A stretch of 6,149 bases of DNA, taken from an uncultured Collinsella sp. (GTDB lineage Bacteria > Actinomycetota > Coriobacteriia > Coriobacteriales > Coriobacteriaceae). Below are positions 1-5,543 of the stretch, in pieces. Each line of letters starts with the position of its first letter. The first letter of the stretch is position 1. A model generated the notes under the pieces. It was not told the origin of the DNA. It did no database searches and was given only the letters and a program-made list of their open reading frames with translations. Where the stretch lies: positions 1-6,149 of the forward strand of contig CABRIB010000101.1 of assembly GCA_902470915.1 (NCBI GenBank), read 5' to 3'. The translations under genes and the position numbers were made by a program.

Positions 1-43
1 ACAAGGGGTATCGTCGGCAGCGTCAGATGTGTATAAGAGACAG
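1..43. other. Nextera/Tn5 read-1 (i5-side) library adapter, not genomic
   Basis: Bases 11-43 are the Illumina Nextera read-1 adapter, ending in the 19-bp Tn5 mosaic end at 25-43 (AGATGTGTATAAGAGACAG). Bases 3-10 (AAGGGGTA) sit exactly where an 8-base i5 index belongs and differ by one base from the Nextera index I recall as S507 (AAGGAGTA); bases 1-2 (AC) fit the end of the P5 segment. Genomic sequence therefore begins at 44. Any protein read through this block is false beyond base 44: the minus-strand reading ends in LSLIHI and the plus-strand reading starts MYKRQ, both typical adapter translations. Confidence 0.98.
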
Positions 44-337
44 GTAGATGGTCGTGGCATACTGCTCGCCGTCAAGGTTGATGGACTGCGCCTTCTTGGC
101 AAAGACCACCGGCACGCCGCCAAAATGCTGAGCCGCGATGCAAGCCATGCCAATGCCCGAAGCCTCGATCGTCAGGATCTTGTTGATCTCGACACCCTCG
201 AACAGACGGGCCCACTCGGCACCCATGTGGTCGAACAGCTCAACGTCGCACTGGTGGTTGAGGAAGGCATCAACCTTAAGGACGTTACCGGCCTTTACGA
301 TGCCGTCATGGCGAATACGATCCTCAAGCTCCTGCAT
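44..337 (-). CDS. xpt: Xanthine phosphoribosyltransferase, N-terminal half (3' end cut by adapter)
   Basis: This is a type I phosphoribosyltransferase of purine salvage that converts xanthine (and usually guanine less well) plus PRPP to the nucleotide, in the cytosol. The 98 visible residues closely resemble the N-terminal half of Bacillus-type Xpt (about 190 residues): a start helix MQELEDRIRHDG, LKVDAFLNHQ at residues 20-29, ILTIEASGIGMA at 54-65 and VPVVFAKKAQ at 75-84. The PRPP-binding signature (hydrophobics followed by two acidic residues) lies in the missing C-terminal half, so catalytic integrity cannot be judged. The ATG at 337-335 is supported by GAAGGGG seven bases upstream. The gene follows the MFS gene on the same strand after a 159-bp gap. 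I see no purine-riboswitch core and no convincing promoter in that gap. The truncation comes from the library fragment end and is not a biological break. Confidence 0.93.
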
Positions 338-496
338 GGCGCAACCCCTTCTCGCGGCAAGATACCGCGCGATTAATAAACGTTGTTCGATAGTCTACCA
401 CGGACCGACCCTCGCCCGCCCCACAAGCCGCATCGCACCATAAAGCCGCAAGACCAGTAGATAGGCCCGATTCGTGGCAGACAGCCTCCCAACGCA

Positions 497-1801
497 TTAA
501 TGGCGGGCACGCATCCTCACCAAACGCACCACGGCGAGCGCAAAGCCCACAGCGGCCACAACCATCAACACATAGAACACCGAACGGAAACCAAACAAGA
601 ACACATCCGGACGGCCTGCAACAAAACTGGTCACGGCCTCGCCCATCGCCACGCTCATCTGCCCATACAGGATATTCGACGCCACCGTAATGCCGAGTGC
701 CATGCCGGCATAGCGCGCCAAACTGCCCAAGCTGCCCGCAAAACCGAGTGCCTCGCGCGGAGCCGAGCCCATATACAGCGAGTTATTGGGGCTCTGGAAA
801 ATCGACGTGCCGCACGACATAAACGCGGCACAGCACACGATCACAGGGATGGAAGAGCACTCGTCGAGCGTGCTTACCGCAAAAAGACCGCACACGTACA
901 CGCCCAGGCCGACTGCCGTGGGGCCCTCGCAGCCAACACGGTCCGAAACCGTACCCGAAAGCGGGCCGATAAAGGCATTCACCATCGGCAGCGCCAAAAA
1001 GAGTAGTCCCGAGATGTCGGAACCAAAGCCGTGGGCGTCCTGAAAATAGAACGGCAGGATAAACTCGGATGCGCCAATGCCAACGAACACGATGAGCATG
1101 CAGACAAGGTTGATGGTGAAGGCCGAATTTGCAAAGCAGCGACGGGCGGCCTCGATCAGGGACATGGAGCGCTCGCCGGCCTCCGGCTTAACATGTGGCA
1201 GTGTATAGAGCCCCACGATAAACGAGATGACACCAATGGGCAGGTTGATGAGGAAGATACTCTCCCAGGGAAAGCTTGCCACCAGCATGCCGCCCAGCAC
1301 GGGGCCACACATCATGCCGAGGGCCACGAAGGTCGCGAGAATACCCATGGCACGGCCTCGTTCGCGCGCCGGAAACGACTCGGTGATGATACCCATATTG
1401 TTAGCCATGGCCGCCGCGCAACCGACGCCCTGAACAATGCGTGCCAGAATAAGGACCTCGAGCGAGGCCGAAAGGCCGCACAGCAGCGAACCGACCGTAA
1501 AGACGATGACGCCCAGCTGGAACACGCCGACCTTGCCGCGCACGTCGCCCAGACGGCCAAACGGCAGCATGGCCACGCACGTCGCAAGCAGATACACCGA
1601 GCTCACCAGCTGAATGCGATCGAGGCCCACGCCCAGCTCCTTTTGCATCACGGGCAGCGCCACGGTCACGACGGTCGAATCCAGACATACCATAAACGTC
1701 ATGATGAGCACGGTAAACAGAATCGCCCATTTGTTCTTGCCATGCGTGTCGCCCTCTAGGGCAATGCGCTCGCGGCGCAGTTGCTCTGCAGTTTTCTCCA
1801 T
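497..1801 (-). CDS. MFS transporter, DHA2 (EmrB/QacA)-like drug or metabolite exporter
   Basis: A 434-residue inner-membrane protein of the major facilitator superfamily, probably a proton-coupled exporter; its substrate cannot be read from sequence. Visible family motifs are LDSTVVTVALP in TM1 (40-50), motif A GRLGDVRGK between TM2 and TM3 (82-90), a motif-B-like RIVQGVG in TM4 (121-127) and the antiporter motif C with GPVLGG in TM5 (166-171), followed by WESIFLINLPIG (179-190). The TM1, motif A and motif C wording is typical of DHA2 proteins, which usually have 14 helices. Here TM6 is followed directly by a cytoplasmic loop (about 202-226) and then a helix near 228-250, so about 12 helices seem present. 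The ATG at 1801-1799 is chosen because AAAGGAT lies just upstream; an in-frame ATG at 1843 would overlap the metY terminator. That terminator ends 27 bases before the start codon, so expression may depend on read-through. I see no clear terminator after the stop. Confidence 0.9.
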   Translation of the reverse strand: MEKTAEQLRRERIALEGDTHGKNKWAILFTVLIMTFMVCLDSTVVTVALPVMQKELGVGLDRIQLVSSVYLLATCVAMLPFGRLGDVRGKVGVFQLGVIVFTVGSLLCGLSASLEVLILARIVQGVGCAAAMANNMGIITESFPARERGRAMGILATFVALGMMCGPVLGGMLVASFPWESIFLINLPIGVISFIVGLYTLPHVKPEAGERSMSLIEAARRCFANSAFTINLVCMLIVFVGIGASEFILPFYFQDAHGFGSDISGLLFLALPMVNAFIGPLSGTVSDRVGCEGPTAVGLGVYVCGLFAVSTLDECSSIPVIVCCAAFMSCGTSIFQSPNNSLYMGSAPREALGFAGSLGSLARYAGMALGITVASNILYGQMSVAMGEAVTSFVAGRPDVFLFGFRSVFYVLMVVAAVGFALAVVRLVRMRARH

Positions 1802-1827
1802 ATCTATCCTTTCGAGTGGTGCAACGC

Positions 1828-1874
1828 AAAAACGGGGCCCCAATCGCCTGCGAACAGTCGCGATTGGGGTCCCG
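1828..1874 (-). terminator. Intrinsic terminator after metY (upstream of the MFS gene)
   Basis: On the minus strand, arms at 1860-1874 and 1833-1847 pair over 15 positions with a single A-C mismatch (CGGGACCCCAATCGC with GCGATTGGGGCCCCG). The apex refolds as CTG-TTCG-CAG, a UUCG tetraloop. TTTTT (1828-1832) follows the stem directly. It lies about 70 bases after the metY stop and 27 bases before the MFS start codon. Read on the plus strand the mismatch becomes a G-U pair, but no T tract follows, so the working direction is minus. Confidence 0.9.
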
Positions 1875-1941
1875 CCTACGGAATCGGAACGAAAGGTCGC
1901 CGAAGCTTTCTGCCAGCATCGGCACCTTGAACGGAGCTAGC

Positions 1942-3225
1942 CTAGCACTGCTCGAGCGCCTGCTCAAGGTCGGCAATCAGATCGGCCGTGTCCTCAAGGC
2001 CGCACGACAGGCGCACCATGTCGGCGGAGATGCCACAGGCGATGAGCTCCTCATCGTTCATCTGGCGATGCGTGGCGTTAGCGGGATGCAGGCAGCAAGT
2101 GCGGGCGTCGGCCACATGCGTGGCAATCTGGGCGAGCTTAAGGCTCTTCATAAAGGTCTCGGCCGCCGCGCGACCACCGTTAAAGCCAAAGCTCACAACG
2201 CCGCAGGTACCGTTGGGCATGTACTTCTGAGCGATGTCATAGTACTTATCGCCCTCCAGGCCCGGATAGCTCACAAAGCGTACCTTGGGATGGCTCTGCA
2301 GGAACTTGGCAACGGCCAGGCCGTTCTCACAATGACGCGGCATGCGCACATGCAGGCTCTCGAGCGAGCTGTTCAGGAAGAAGGCCGCCTGCGGGTTCTG
2401 CATGGGGCCGAGGTCGCGCATGAGCTGCGCGGTGGCCTTAGTAATGAAGGCACCCTCGCGACCGAACTTCTCGGCATACGTCACGCCGTGGTAGCTCTCG
2501 TCGGGCGTGGTGAGACCCGGGAACTTATCCGCGTGGGCCATCCAGTCAAACTGGCCGTGGTCAACAATCACACCGCCCAGGTAGGCAGCATGTCCATCCA
2601 TGTACTTGGTGGTGGAGTGCGTAACGATGTCGGCGCCCCACTCAAAGGGACGGCACATCACGGGCGTCGGGAAGGTGTTGTCGACCATCAGCGGCACGCC
2701 GTGGTCATGTGCGGCCTTGGCAAAGCGCTCAATATCGAGCACAGCAAGGGCGGGGTTGGCGATCGTCTCGCCAAAGACGAGCTTGGTATTGGGCTCAAAG
2801 GCTGCCTCGAGCTCCTCATCGGTGCAGTCGGGGGCGACGAACGTGCAGGTAACGCCCATGCGGCCCATGGTGTGGGCGAGCAGGTTATAGGTACCGCCGT
2901 AAATGGCAGAGCTAGCGACCACATGATCGCCGGCACCGGCCACGTTAAAGATCGCGAGGAAGTTCGCAGCCATGCCCGAGCTCGTGAGCATCGCGGCGGT
3001 GCCTCCCTCCATCTCGCAGATCTTGGCGGCAACCAGATCGCACGTGGGGTTCTGCAGGCGGCTGTAGAAGTAGCCCGACTCCTCCAGGTCAAACAGCTTG
3101 CCCATGTGCTCGGACGTGTCGTACTTCCACGTGGTGGACTGGTAGATGGGCACCTGGCGCGGCTCGGCATCTCCCGGGTGATAGCCGCCCTGAACACATG
3201 TGGTACCGATGGTCTGCTCGCTCAT
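1942..3225 (-). CDS. metY: O-acetylhomoserine sulfhydrylase (O-acetylhomoserine aminocarboxypropyltransferase)
   Basis: A PLP-dependent cytosolic enzyme of the Cys/Met metabolism family. It makes homocysteine from O-acetylhomoserine and sulfide, the direct-sulfhydrylation route to methionine. The 427 residues match the usual MetY length and exceed cystathionine gamma-synthases and methionine gamma-lyases (about 390-400). Visible landmarks are YSRLQNPT (54-61, phosphate-binding Tyr/Arg from the partner subunit), SSGMAA (82-87), VDNTF with the pyridine-binding Asp182, and HSTTKYMDGH with the Schiff-base Lys207. The long segment after Lys207, with FPGLTTPDESYHG and the later NSSLESLHVRMPRHCENG, is typical of MetY. 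The C-terminal VRLSCGLED carries the substrate-carboxylate Arg. STTKYMDGH and ARTCCLHPANATH are slightly unusual variants of family motifs. The start is ATG at 3225 with AAGGGAG six bases upstream. The gene has its own promoter and terminator, so it looks monocistronic. The leader is too short for a SAM riboswitch. Confidence 0.92.
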   Translation of the reverse strand: MSEQTIGTTCVQGGYHPGDAEPRQVPIYQSTTWKYDTSEHMGKLFDLEESGYFYSRLQNPTCDLVAAKICEMEGGTAAMLTSSGMAANFLAIFNVAGAGDHVVASSAIYGGTYNLLAHTMGRMGVTCTFVAPDCTDEELEAAFEPNTKLVFGETIANPALAVLDIERFAKAAHDHGVPLMVDNTFPTPVMCRPFEWGADIVTHSTTKYMDGHAAYLGGVIVDHGQFDWMAHADKFPGLTTPDESYHGVTYAEKFGREGAFITKATAQLMRDLGPMQNPQAAFFLNSSLESLHVRMPRHCENGLAVAKFLQSHPKVRFVSYPGLEGDKYYDIAQKYMPNGTCGVVSFGFNGGRAAAETFMKSLKLAQIATHVADARTCCLHPANATHRQMNDEELIACGISADMVRLSCGLEDTADLIADLEQALEQC

Positions 3226-3264
3226 ATCTAGCTCCCTTGCCTGGGTTTTAGTTTTATTCGGTTC

Positions 3265-3293
3265 ACGATACCGCTACCCCGCACCCCTCTCAA
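3265..3293 (-). promoter_or_regulatory. Predicted sigma-70-type promoter of metY
   Basis: On the minus strand, TTGAGA (3293-3288, five of six matches to TTGACA) and TATCGT (3270-3265, four of six to TATAAT) are exactly 17 bases apart. The predicted start near 3258 gives a leader of about 33 bases before the metY ATG, carrying the AAGGGAG ribosome binding site. Confidence 0.55.
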
Positions 3294-3314
3294 CCCATCC
3301 ACAAGGTAGGTTAG

Positions 3315-3343
3315 TGGACAAATTGATCAGGGGTATTTATCTC
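3315..3343 (+). promoter_or_regulatory. Weak candidate promoter for the C_GCAxxG_C_C gene
   Basis: TGGACA (3315-3320, five of six to the -35 consensus) is followed after 17 bases by TATCTC (3338-3343, only three of six). If used, transcription would start near 3350 and give a leader of about 105 bases that contains the hairpin at 3412-3443. No other hexamer pair in the 3294-3384 stretch is clearly better. Confidence 0.25.
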
Positions 3344-3411
3344 AAGCCTTGGGCATTTGCTCGATAGATAAAAATGAGGCATACATGAAGCTCTCGATGA
3401 TTACATGCCCC

Positions 3412-3443
3412 GTCACGAGTACCATAGGCGGGTACACCGTGAC
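3412..3443 (+). promoter_or_regulatory. Leader hairpin abutting the ribosome binding site of the C_GCAxxG_C_C gene
   Basis: GTCACG (3412-3417) pairs with CGTGAC (3438-3443) and GTACC (3419-3423) with GGTAC (3431-3435). This gives 11 pairs around a 1x2 internal loop and a 7-base loop. The stem ends one base before the AAGGAG Shine-Dalgarno (3445-3450). A stem here could expose or hide the ribosome site, or mark a protein-binding leader. No T tract follows, so it is not a terminator. Function is inferred only from position. Confidence 0.4.
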
Positions 3444-3456
3444 CAAGGAGACAACG

Positions 3457-3903
3457 ATGAAGCAAATCGATATGGCCCAGCTCGACATCACCGCCTGTCA
3501 GGCTCAAGCTGCCGAATACCACGCCCGTGGCTTTAACTGCGCCCAGGCCGTCGCCTGCACGCTCGCGCCCGCCGTCGGGCTCGACCCCCAAGTCGCCTTT
3601 ACCCTCACCGAGGGCTTTGGCGCCGGCATGGGCGGCATGACCGAAACCTGCGGCGCCATCTCGGGCGCCGTGGCCATCATGGGCTTTGTAATGAGCGACG
3701 GCATGGAAAACCCCAAGACCAAGGGCCAGACCTACAAGCTGTCGCGCGAAATCGCCAAGCGTTTTGGCGAGAAGAACACGACGACCGTCTGCGGCACGCT
3801 CAAGGGCATCGGATCGGACAAGGGTCCGCTCCGCAGCTGCCCCGGCTGCATCGACGATGCCGTCGAGATCGCCTGCGATATGCTAAAGCAGCTCGCCGAG
3901 TAA
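3457..3903 (+). CDS. C_GCAxxG_C_C family (PF09719-type) cysteine-rich protein
   Basis: A 148-residue soluble protein of a conserved but poorly characterised family, generally suspected of binding metal or acting in redox because of its invariant cysteines. Visible features are RGFNCAQAV (24-32, with Cys28), a glycine-rich GFGAGMGG (53-60), TETCGAISGAVAIMG (62-76, with Cys65), and a C-terminal cluster of Cys112, Cys128, Cys131 (CPGC) and Cys140. The length fits the family, and there is no signal peptide or membrane segment. The ATG at 3457 is chosen because AAGGAG sits six bases upstream. In-frame ATGs at 3385 (weak GAGG ahead of it) and 3349 would add 24 or 36 residues that do not look like the family. 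The gene is divergent from metY and convergent with yigZ, so it is probably transcribed alone. Divergence from a sulfur-assimilation gene is suggestive but not proof of a shared role. Confidence 0.88.
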   Translation: MKQIDMAQLDITACQAQAAEYHARGFNCAQAVACTLAPAVGLDPQVAFTLTEGFGAGMGGMTETCGAISGAVAIMGFVMSDGMENPKTKGQTYKLSREIAKRFGEKNTTTVCGTLKGIGSDKGPLRSCPGCIDDAVEIACDMLKQLAE

Positions 3904-3916
3904 ACGGCAGCAACAG

Positions 3917-3968
3917 AAAAACGACGGCCGGCGCGCTTGGGATCCATCCAAAAGTACGCCGGCCGTCG
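3917..3968 (-). terminator. Intrinsic terminator of yigZ in the convergent gap
   Basis: A perfect 12-bp stem (CGACGGCCGGCG at 3922-3933 with its complement at 3957-3968) closes a 23-base loop that can itself pair TTGG with CCAA. On the minus strand TTTTT (3921-3917) follows directly. The stem begins three bases after the yigZ stop codon. Plus-strand transcripts of the convergent gene also cross this stem but have no T tract behind it, so it may work only partly in that direction. Confidence 0.88.
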
Positions 3969-3971
3969 CCG

Positions 3972-4607
3972 TTAGAACTCGGCAAATTTGGGAGCGCCGA
4001 CCTCAATCTCCTCGCGCCCCGCCATAAGCTCGCGCATCTTTGCGCAAAACGGCTCCTGCTCCCCCGCTTTAAACACCAAATGAATCGTCACGGTATCCGC
4101 GTAATCGGTATCCGAAACCTTGGCACCCGAATCCTGCGCCAAACGAAGCACCTGCTCATACTGCGGATAGGCCACATGCACGTCAACGGGCACGACGCTC
4201 GTCATCTCGACGATCTGCCCAGCCTCCCGAGCAGCTGCCACCGCCGCCTGCGTCGCCGCGGTATATGCGCGCACCAAGCCACCAGGACCTAACAGCGTGC
4301 CACCAAAATAGCGCGTCACTACGCAGCAAACATTTTTGAGCCCCGCGCCGCGCAGCACCTCGAGCGTCGGCATACCGCTCGTGCGGCTCGGCTCACCATC
4401 ATCGCTCTGGCGCTCGCGCCCATCGACCAAAATCCACGCGGGAACATTGTGTCGAGCGTCGTAATGACGTTTGCGAACGGTCTCGATAAAGGCATTCGCC
4501 TCATCCTCGGACTCAATATGGACCAGCTGGGCAATAAACCGGCTCTTGCGGTCCACAAATTCGCCCGAAACCTCAATATTCGATTGCAGAGTAAAATAGC
4601 TGTCCAA
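3972..4607 (-). CDS. yigZ: YigZ/IMPACT (UPF0029) family protein
   Basis: A 211-residue cytosolic protein of the IMPACT family (YigZ in Escherichia coli, YvyE in Bacillus). The molecular role is not settled; the eukaryotic relative is linked to translational control. The N-terminal IMPACT domain spans about residues 13-125, with the signature DDGEPSRTSGMPTLEVL (69-85) and VVTRYFGGTLLGPGGLVRAY (96-115). The C-terminal part, about 136-200, fits the DUF1949 ferredoxin-like domain. Length is as usual for bacterial members. The start is a TTG: two TTG codons lie in tandem at 4610 and 4607, an in-frame TGA lies just upstream at 4619-4617, and no ATG fits. GAGGGG ends five bases before the second TTG but only two before the first, so 4607 is preferred. 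The gene stands alone between its terminator and the 99-nt hairpin region; no convincing promoter is visible. The symbol rests on family resemblance. Confidence 0.9.
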   Translation of the reverse strand: MDSYFTLQSNIEVSGEFVDRKSRFIAQLVHIESEDEANAFIETVRKRHYDARHNVPAWILVDGRERQSDDGEPSRTSGMPTLEVLRGAGLKNVCCVVTRYFGGTLLGPGGLVRAYTAATQAAVAAAREAGQIVEMTSVVPVDVHVAYPQYEQVLRLAQDSGAKVSDTDYADTVTIHLVFKAGEQEPFCAKMRELMAGREEIEVGAPKFAEF

Positions 4608-4725
4608 CAAAGCCCCTCAACAAAATAAAGCGCAGCAACAAACAGCCTCAATAATACGGCAAAGACAGCACCGTTGACCTCGCCAACAAGAACGGAAACG
4701 CCAATGATACCGTCACCAACAGCGA

Positions 4726-4824
4726 GAACCCGTCAGCGCGAGCAAGGTGCCTTGAAAGACAAGGGCATTGACCTTATGGTCATGCCCGAAGGCTTGAAAG
4801 GCAGATTGCCGCGCTGACGGGTTC
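4726..4824. repeat. 99-nt near-continuous inverted repeat (structured RNA or MITE-like hairpin)
   Basis: The outer arms GAACCCGTCAGCGCG (4726-4740) and its exact complement (4810-4824) form 15 pairs. Inside, pairs continue: 4742-4745 with 4806-4809, 4748-4753 with 4798-4803, 4756-4758 with 4793-4795, 4760 with 4791, and an apical stem 4763-4773 with 4778-4787 carrying one bulged T, closed by TTAT. That is 39 pairs in total. Read as plus-strand RNA, most non-paired positions between arms are G.A oppositions, including a tandem 5'-GA-3' facing 5'-GA-3' (4754-4755 and 4796-4797). CAGCG occurs directly on both sides (4720-4724 and 4826-4830), one base outside each arm. No T tract follows on either strand, so this is not a standard terminator. 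It lies in the gap between rnpB and yigZ. I recognise no known family. Confidence 0.8.
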
Positions 4825-4837
4825 GCAGCGTCAACAA

Positions 4838-5207
4838 AGTGCTGAGTGGGCCGATAAGCCGGGTTCTGTCGTGAACGGTCATTTATCTTGTCTGCACGTT
4901 ACCGTGCAGTTCCACGCACGCTACCCGAACGCGGACCGGGCCGGCCCATAGCGTTCCTATTCGCGCTTGCTCCGGATGGGGCTTGCCAAGCCGCCGTGTT
5001 ACCACGACGCTGGTGGTCTCTTACACCACCGTTTCAGCTTTTCCCTTTACGCCTTGCGGCGCAGGTGGGAGTCTTCTTTTCTGCGGCGCTTTCCGTCGGA
5101 TCACTCCGCCCGGCCGTTAGCCGGCATCCCGCCCTCTGGAGCCCGGACTTTCCTCACGCGTACTGCAAGCAGCACATCGCGCGACCGTCTGGCCCACTCA
5201 GCAGTGC
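4838..5207 (-). ncRNA. rnpB: RNase P RNA, bacterial type A (M1 RNA)
   Basis: This is the catalytic RNA of ribonuclease P, which with the RnpA protein removes 5' leaders from pre-tRNAs. On the minus strand the conserved 5' block GAGGAAAGTCCGGGCTCC is at 5155-5138, the conserved ACAAGATAAATGACCG region at about 4891-4876, and the universal 3' block ACAGAACCCGGCTTATCG at 4869-4852. The ends are set by helix P1: TGCTGAGTGGGCC (5203-5191) pairs perfectly with GGCCCACTCAGCA (4852-4840), 13 pairs. The total length of about 370 bases is normal for type A. Exact mature ends are estimates to within a few bases. Its 3' flank runs into the 99-nt rod on the other side of P1, and no ordinary terminator follows. 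Coding-looking frames over this block are meaningless. Confidence 0.97.
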
Positions 5208-5210
5208 AAG

Positions 5211-5240
5211 AGTGTAACACACCGTTGCCGCAGGCAACGG
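5211..5240 (-). promoter_or_regulatory. Probable rnpB promoter with overlapping inverted repeat
   Basis: On the minus strand TACACT (5216-5211, four of six to TATAAT) would place the start near 5204, which is where helix P1 of RNase P RNA begins. No good -35 is present at 17 bases; TTGCCT (5237-5232) is 15 bases away. That position is inside a perfect 8-bp inverted repeat, CCGTTGCC-GCA-GGCAACGG (5222-5240, plus strand). The repeat overlaps where RNA polymerase would bind, so it may be an operator, or chance dyad symmetry. Confidence 0.4.
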
Positions 5241-5285
5241 CACAACACAAGCGCTCGCACGATAAACCAAGAACCACCCATGCGC

Positions 5286-5400
5286 TACAATAGTCCCGTC
5301 GATGGGCAACGTCGTCAGTCGAGACGCGACCGCGCTCCGCACCCCTCCGTCTACTCGGTGCGTTCCCGCCTCTTCCCCGAGGCGGGATGTCGGCATTTTT
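5286..5400 (+). ncRNA. Candidate small-RNA unit, plus strand (also: contents of the 5208-5543 gene-free stretch)
   Basis: The 336-bp stretch between rnpB and rpsA holds no credible gene. On the plus strand TACAAT (5286-5291, five of six to the -10 consensus) would start a transcript near 5298, although the -35 position (TAAACC) is poor. About 100 bases later comes a 9-bp stem TCCCGCCTC/GAGGCGGGA (5364-5372 and 5379-5387), extended by TGC/GCA (5359-5361 and 5393-5395) and followed by TTTTT (5396-5400). The unit has the size of a small RNA, but it lacks the SRP GGAA apical motif, tmRNA features and any T-box or riboswitch core that I know. The rest of the stretch holds the tandem repeat at 5436-5469 and the rpsA terminator. 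Confidence 0.25.
5357..5400 (+). terminator. Possible plus-strand terminator hairpin
   Basis: A 9-bp GC-rich stem with loop TTCCCC (5364-5387) is continued, after a 2x5 internal loop, by TGC/GCA plus possible G-U pairs. It runs directly into TTTTT at 5396-5400. The internal loop makes it weaker than the other terminators here, and no plus-strand gene lies upstream. Confidence 0.35.
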
Positions 5401-5435
5401 CATGCACCGACAACCAAATAGCCTATGAACAGCCC

Positions 5436-5469
5436 GGGGCAGCATTGCGCACGGGGGCAGCATCGCGCA
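5436..5469. repeat. Two-copy tandem repeat, 16-base unit at 18-base spacing
   Basis: GGGGCAGCATTGCGCA (5436-5451) and GGGGCAGCATCGCGCA (5454-5469) differ at one position. They lie in the non-coding stretch just downstream of the rpsA terminator. With only two copies, function is unknown. Confidence 0.6.
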
Positions 5470-5485
5470 TCTCGGCCCCAAATGC

Positions 5486-5519
5486 AAAAAGGGACCCGTC
5501 CATTGCGGACGGATCCCTT
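5486..5519 (-). terminator. Intrinsic terminator of rpsA
   Basis: On the minus strand AAGGGATCCGTCC (5519-5507) pairs with GGACGGGTCCCTT (5501-5489). That is 13 pairs including one U-G wobble, closed by a 5-base loop, with T tract TTTTT at 5490-5486. It starts 24 bases after the rpsA stop codon. On the plus strand the wobble becomes a C-A mismatch, so the minus direction is favoured. Confidence 0.93.
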
Positions 5520-5543
5520 AAAACAAGTGATCGTCAAACCAAT

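Noticed and set aside
338..496. Purine (xanthine/guanine) riboswitch ahead of xpt
   Set aside because: Common ahead of xpt in Firmicutes, but the 159-bp gap shows no conserved purine-aptamer core, no terminator hairpin with T tract, and no convincing promoter.
1774..1802. TTGCGT-17-TAGATA promoter immediately before the MFS gene
   Set aside because: Its -10 would overlap the ribosome-site spacer and start codon, while a clear Shine-Dalgarno implies a transcript that starts further upstream.
1816..3231. A 471-residue plus-strand reading frame antisense to metY
   Set aside because: A long open frame opposite a GC-rich gene is expected from codon bias. It has no family resemblance and crosses the metY terminator and full metY gene.
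3226..3264. SAM riboswitch or T-box leader ahead of metY
   Set aside because: The predicted leader is only about 33 bases, too short for any such aptamer, and no terminator/antiterminator pair is present.
4757..4816. Short plus-strand peptide reading through the 99-nt hairpin (DKGIDLMVMPEGLKGR)
   Set aside because: It looks protein-like, but it has no start with a ribosome site and ends at once; the pairing of the DNA explains the sequence better.
5298..5400. SRP (4.5S) RNA in the rnpB-rpsA gap
   Set aside because: The size fits, but the conserved apical domain with its GGAA tetraloop and the flanking AGCAGCC-type sequence are absent on both strands.
5101..5487. A 128-residue minus-strand reading frame starting MHLGPRCAMLPP
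   Set aside because: It runs through the tandem repeat, the GC hairpins and into the 5' part of rnpB; its composition is unlike the real genes here and it matches no family I know.
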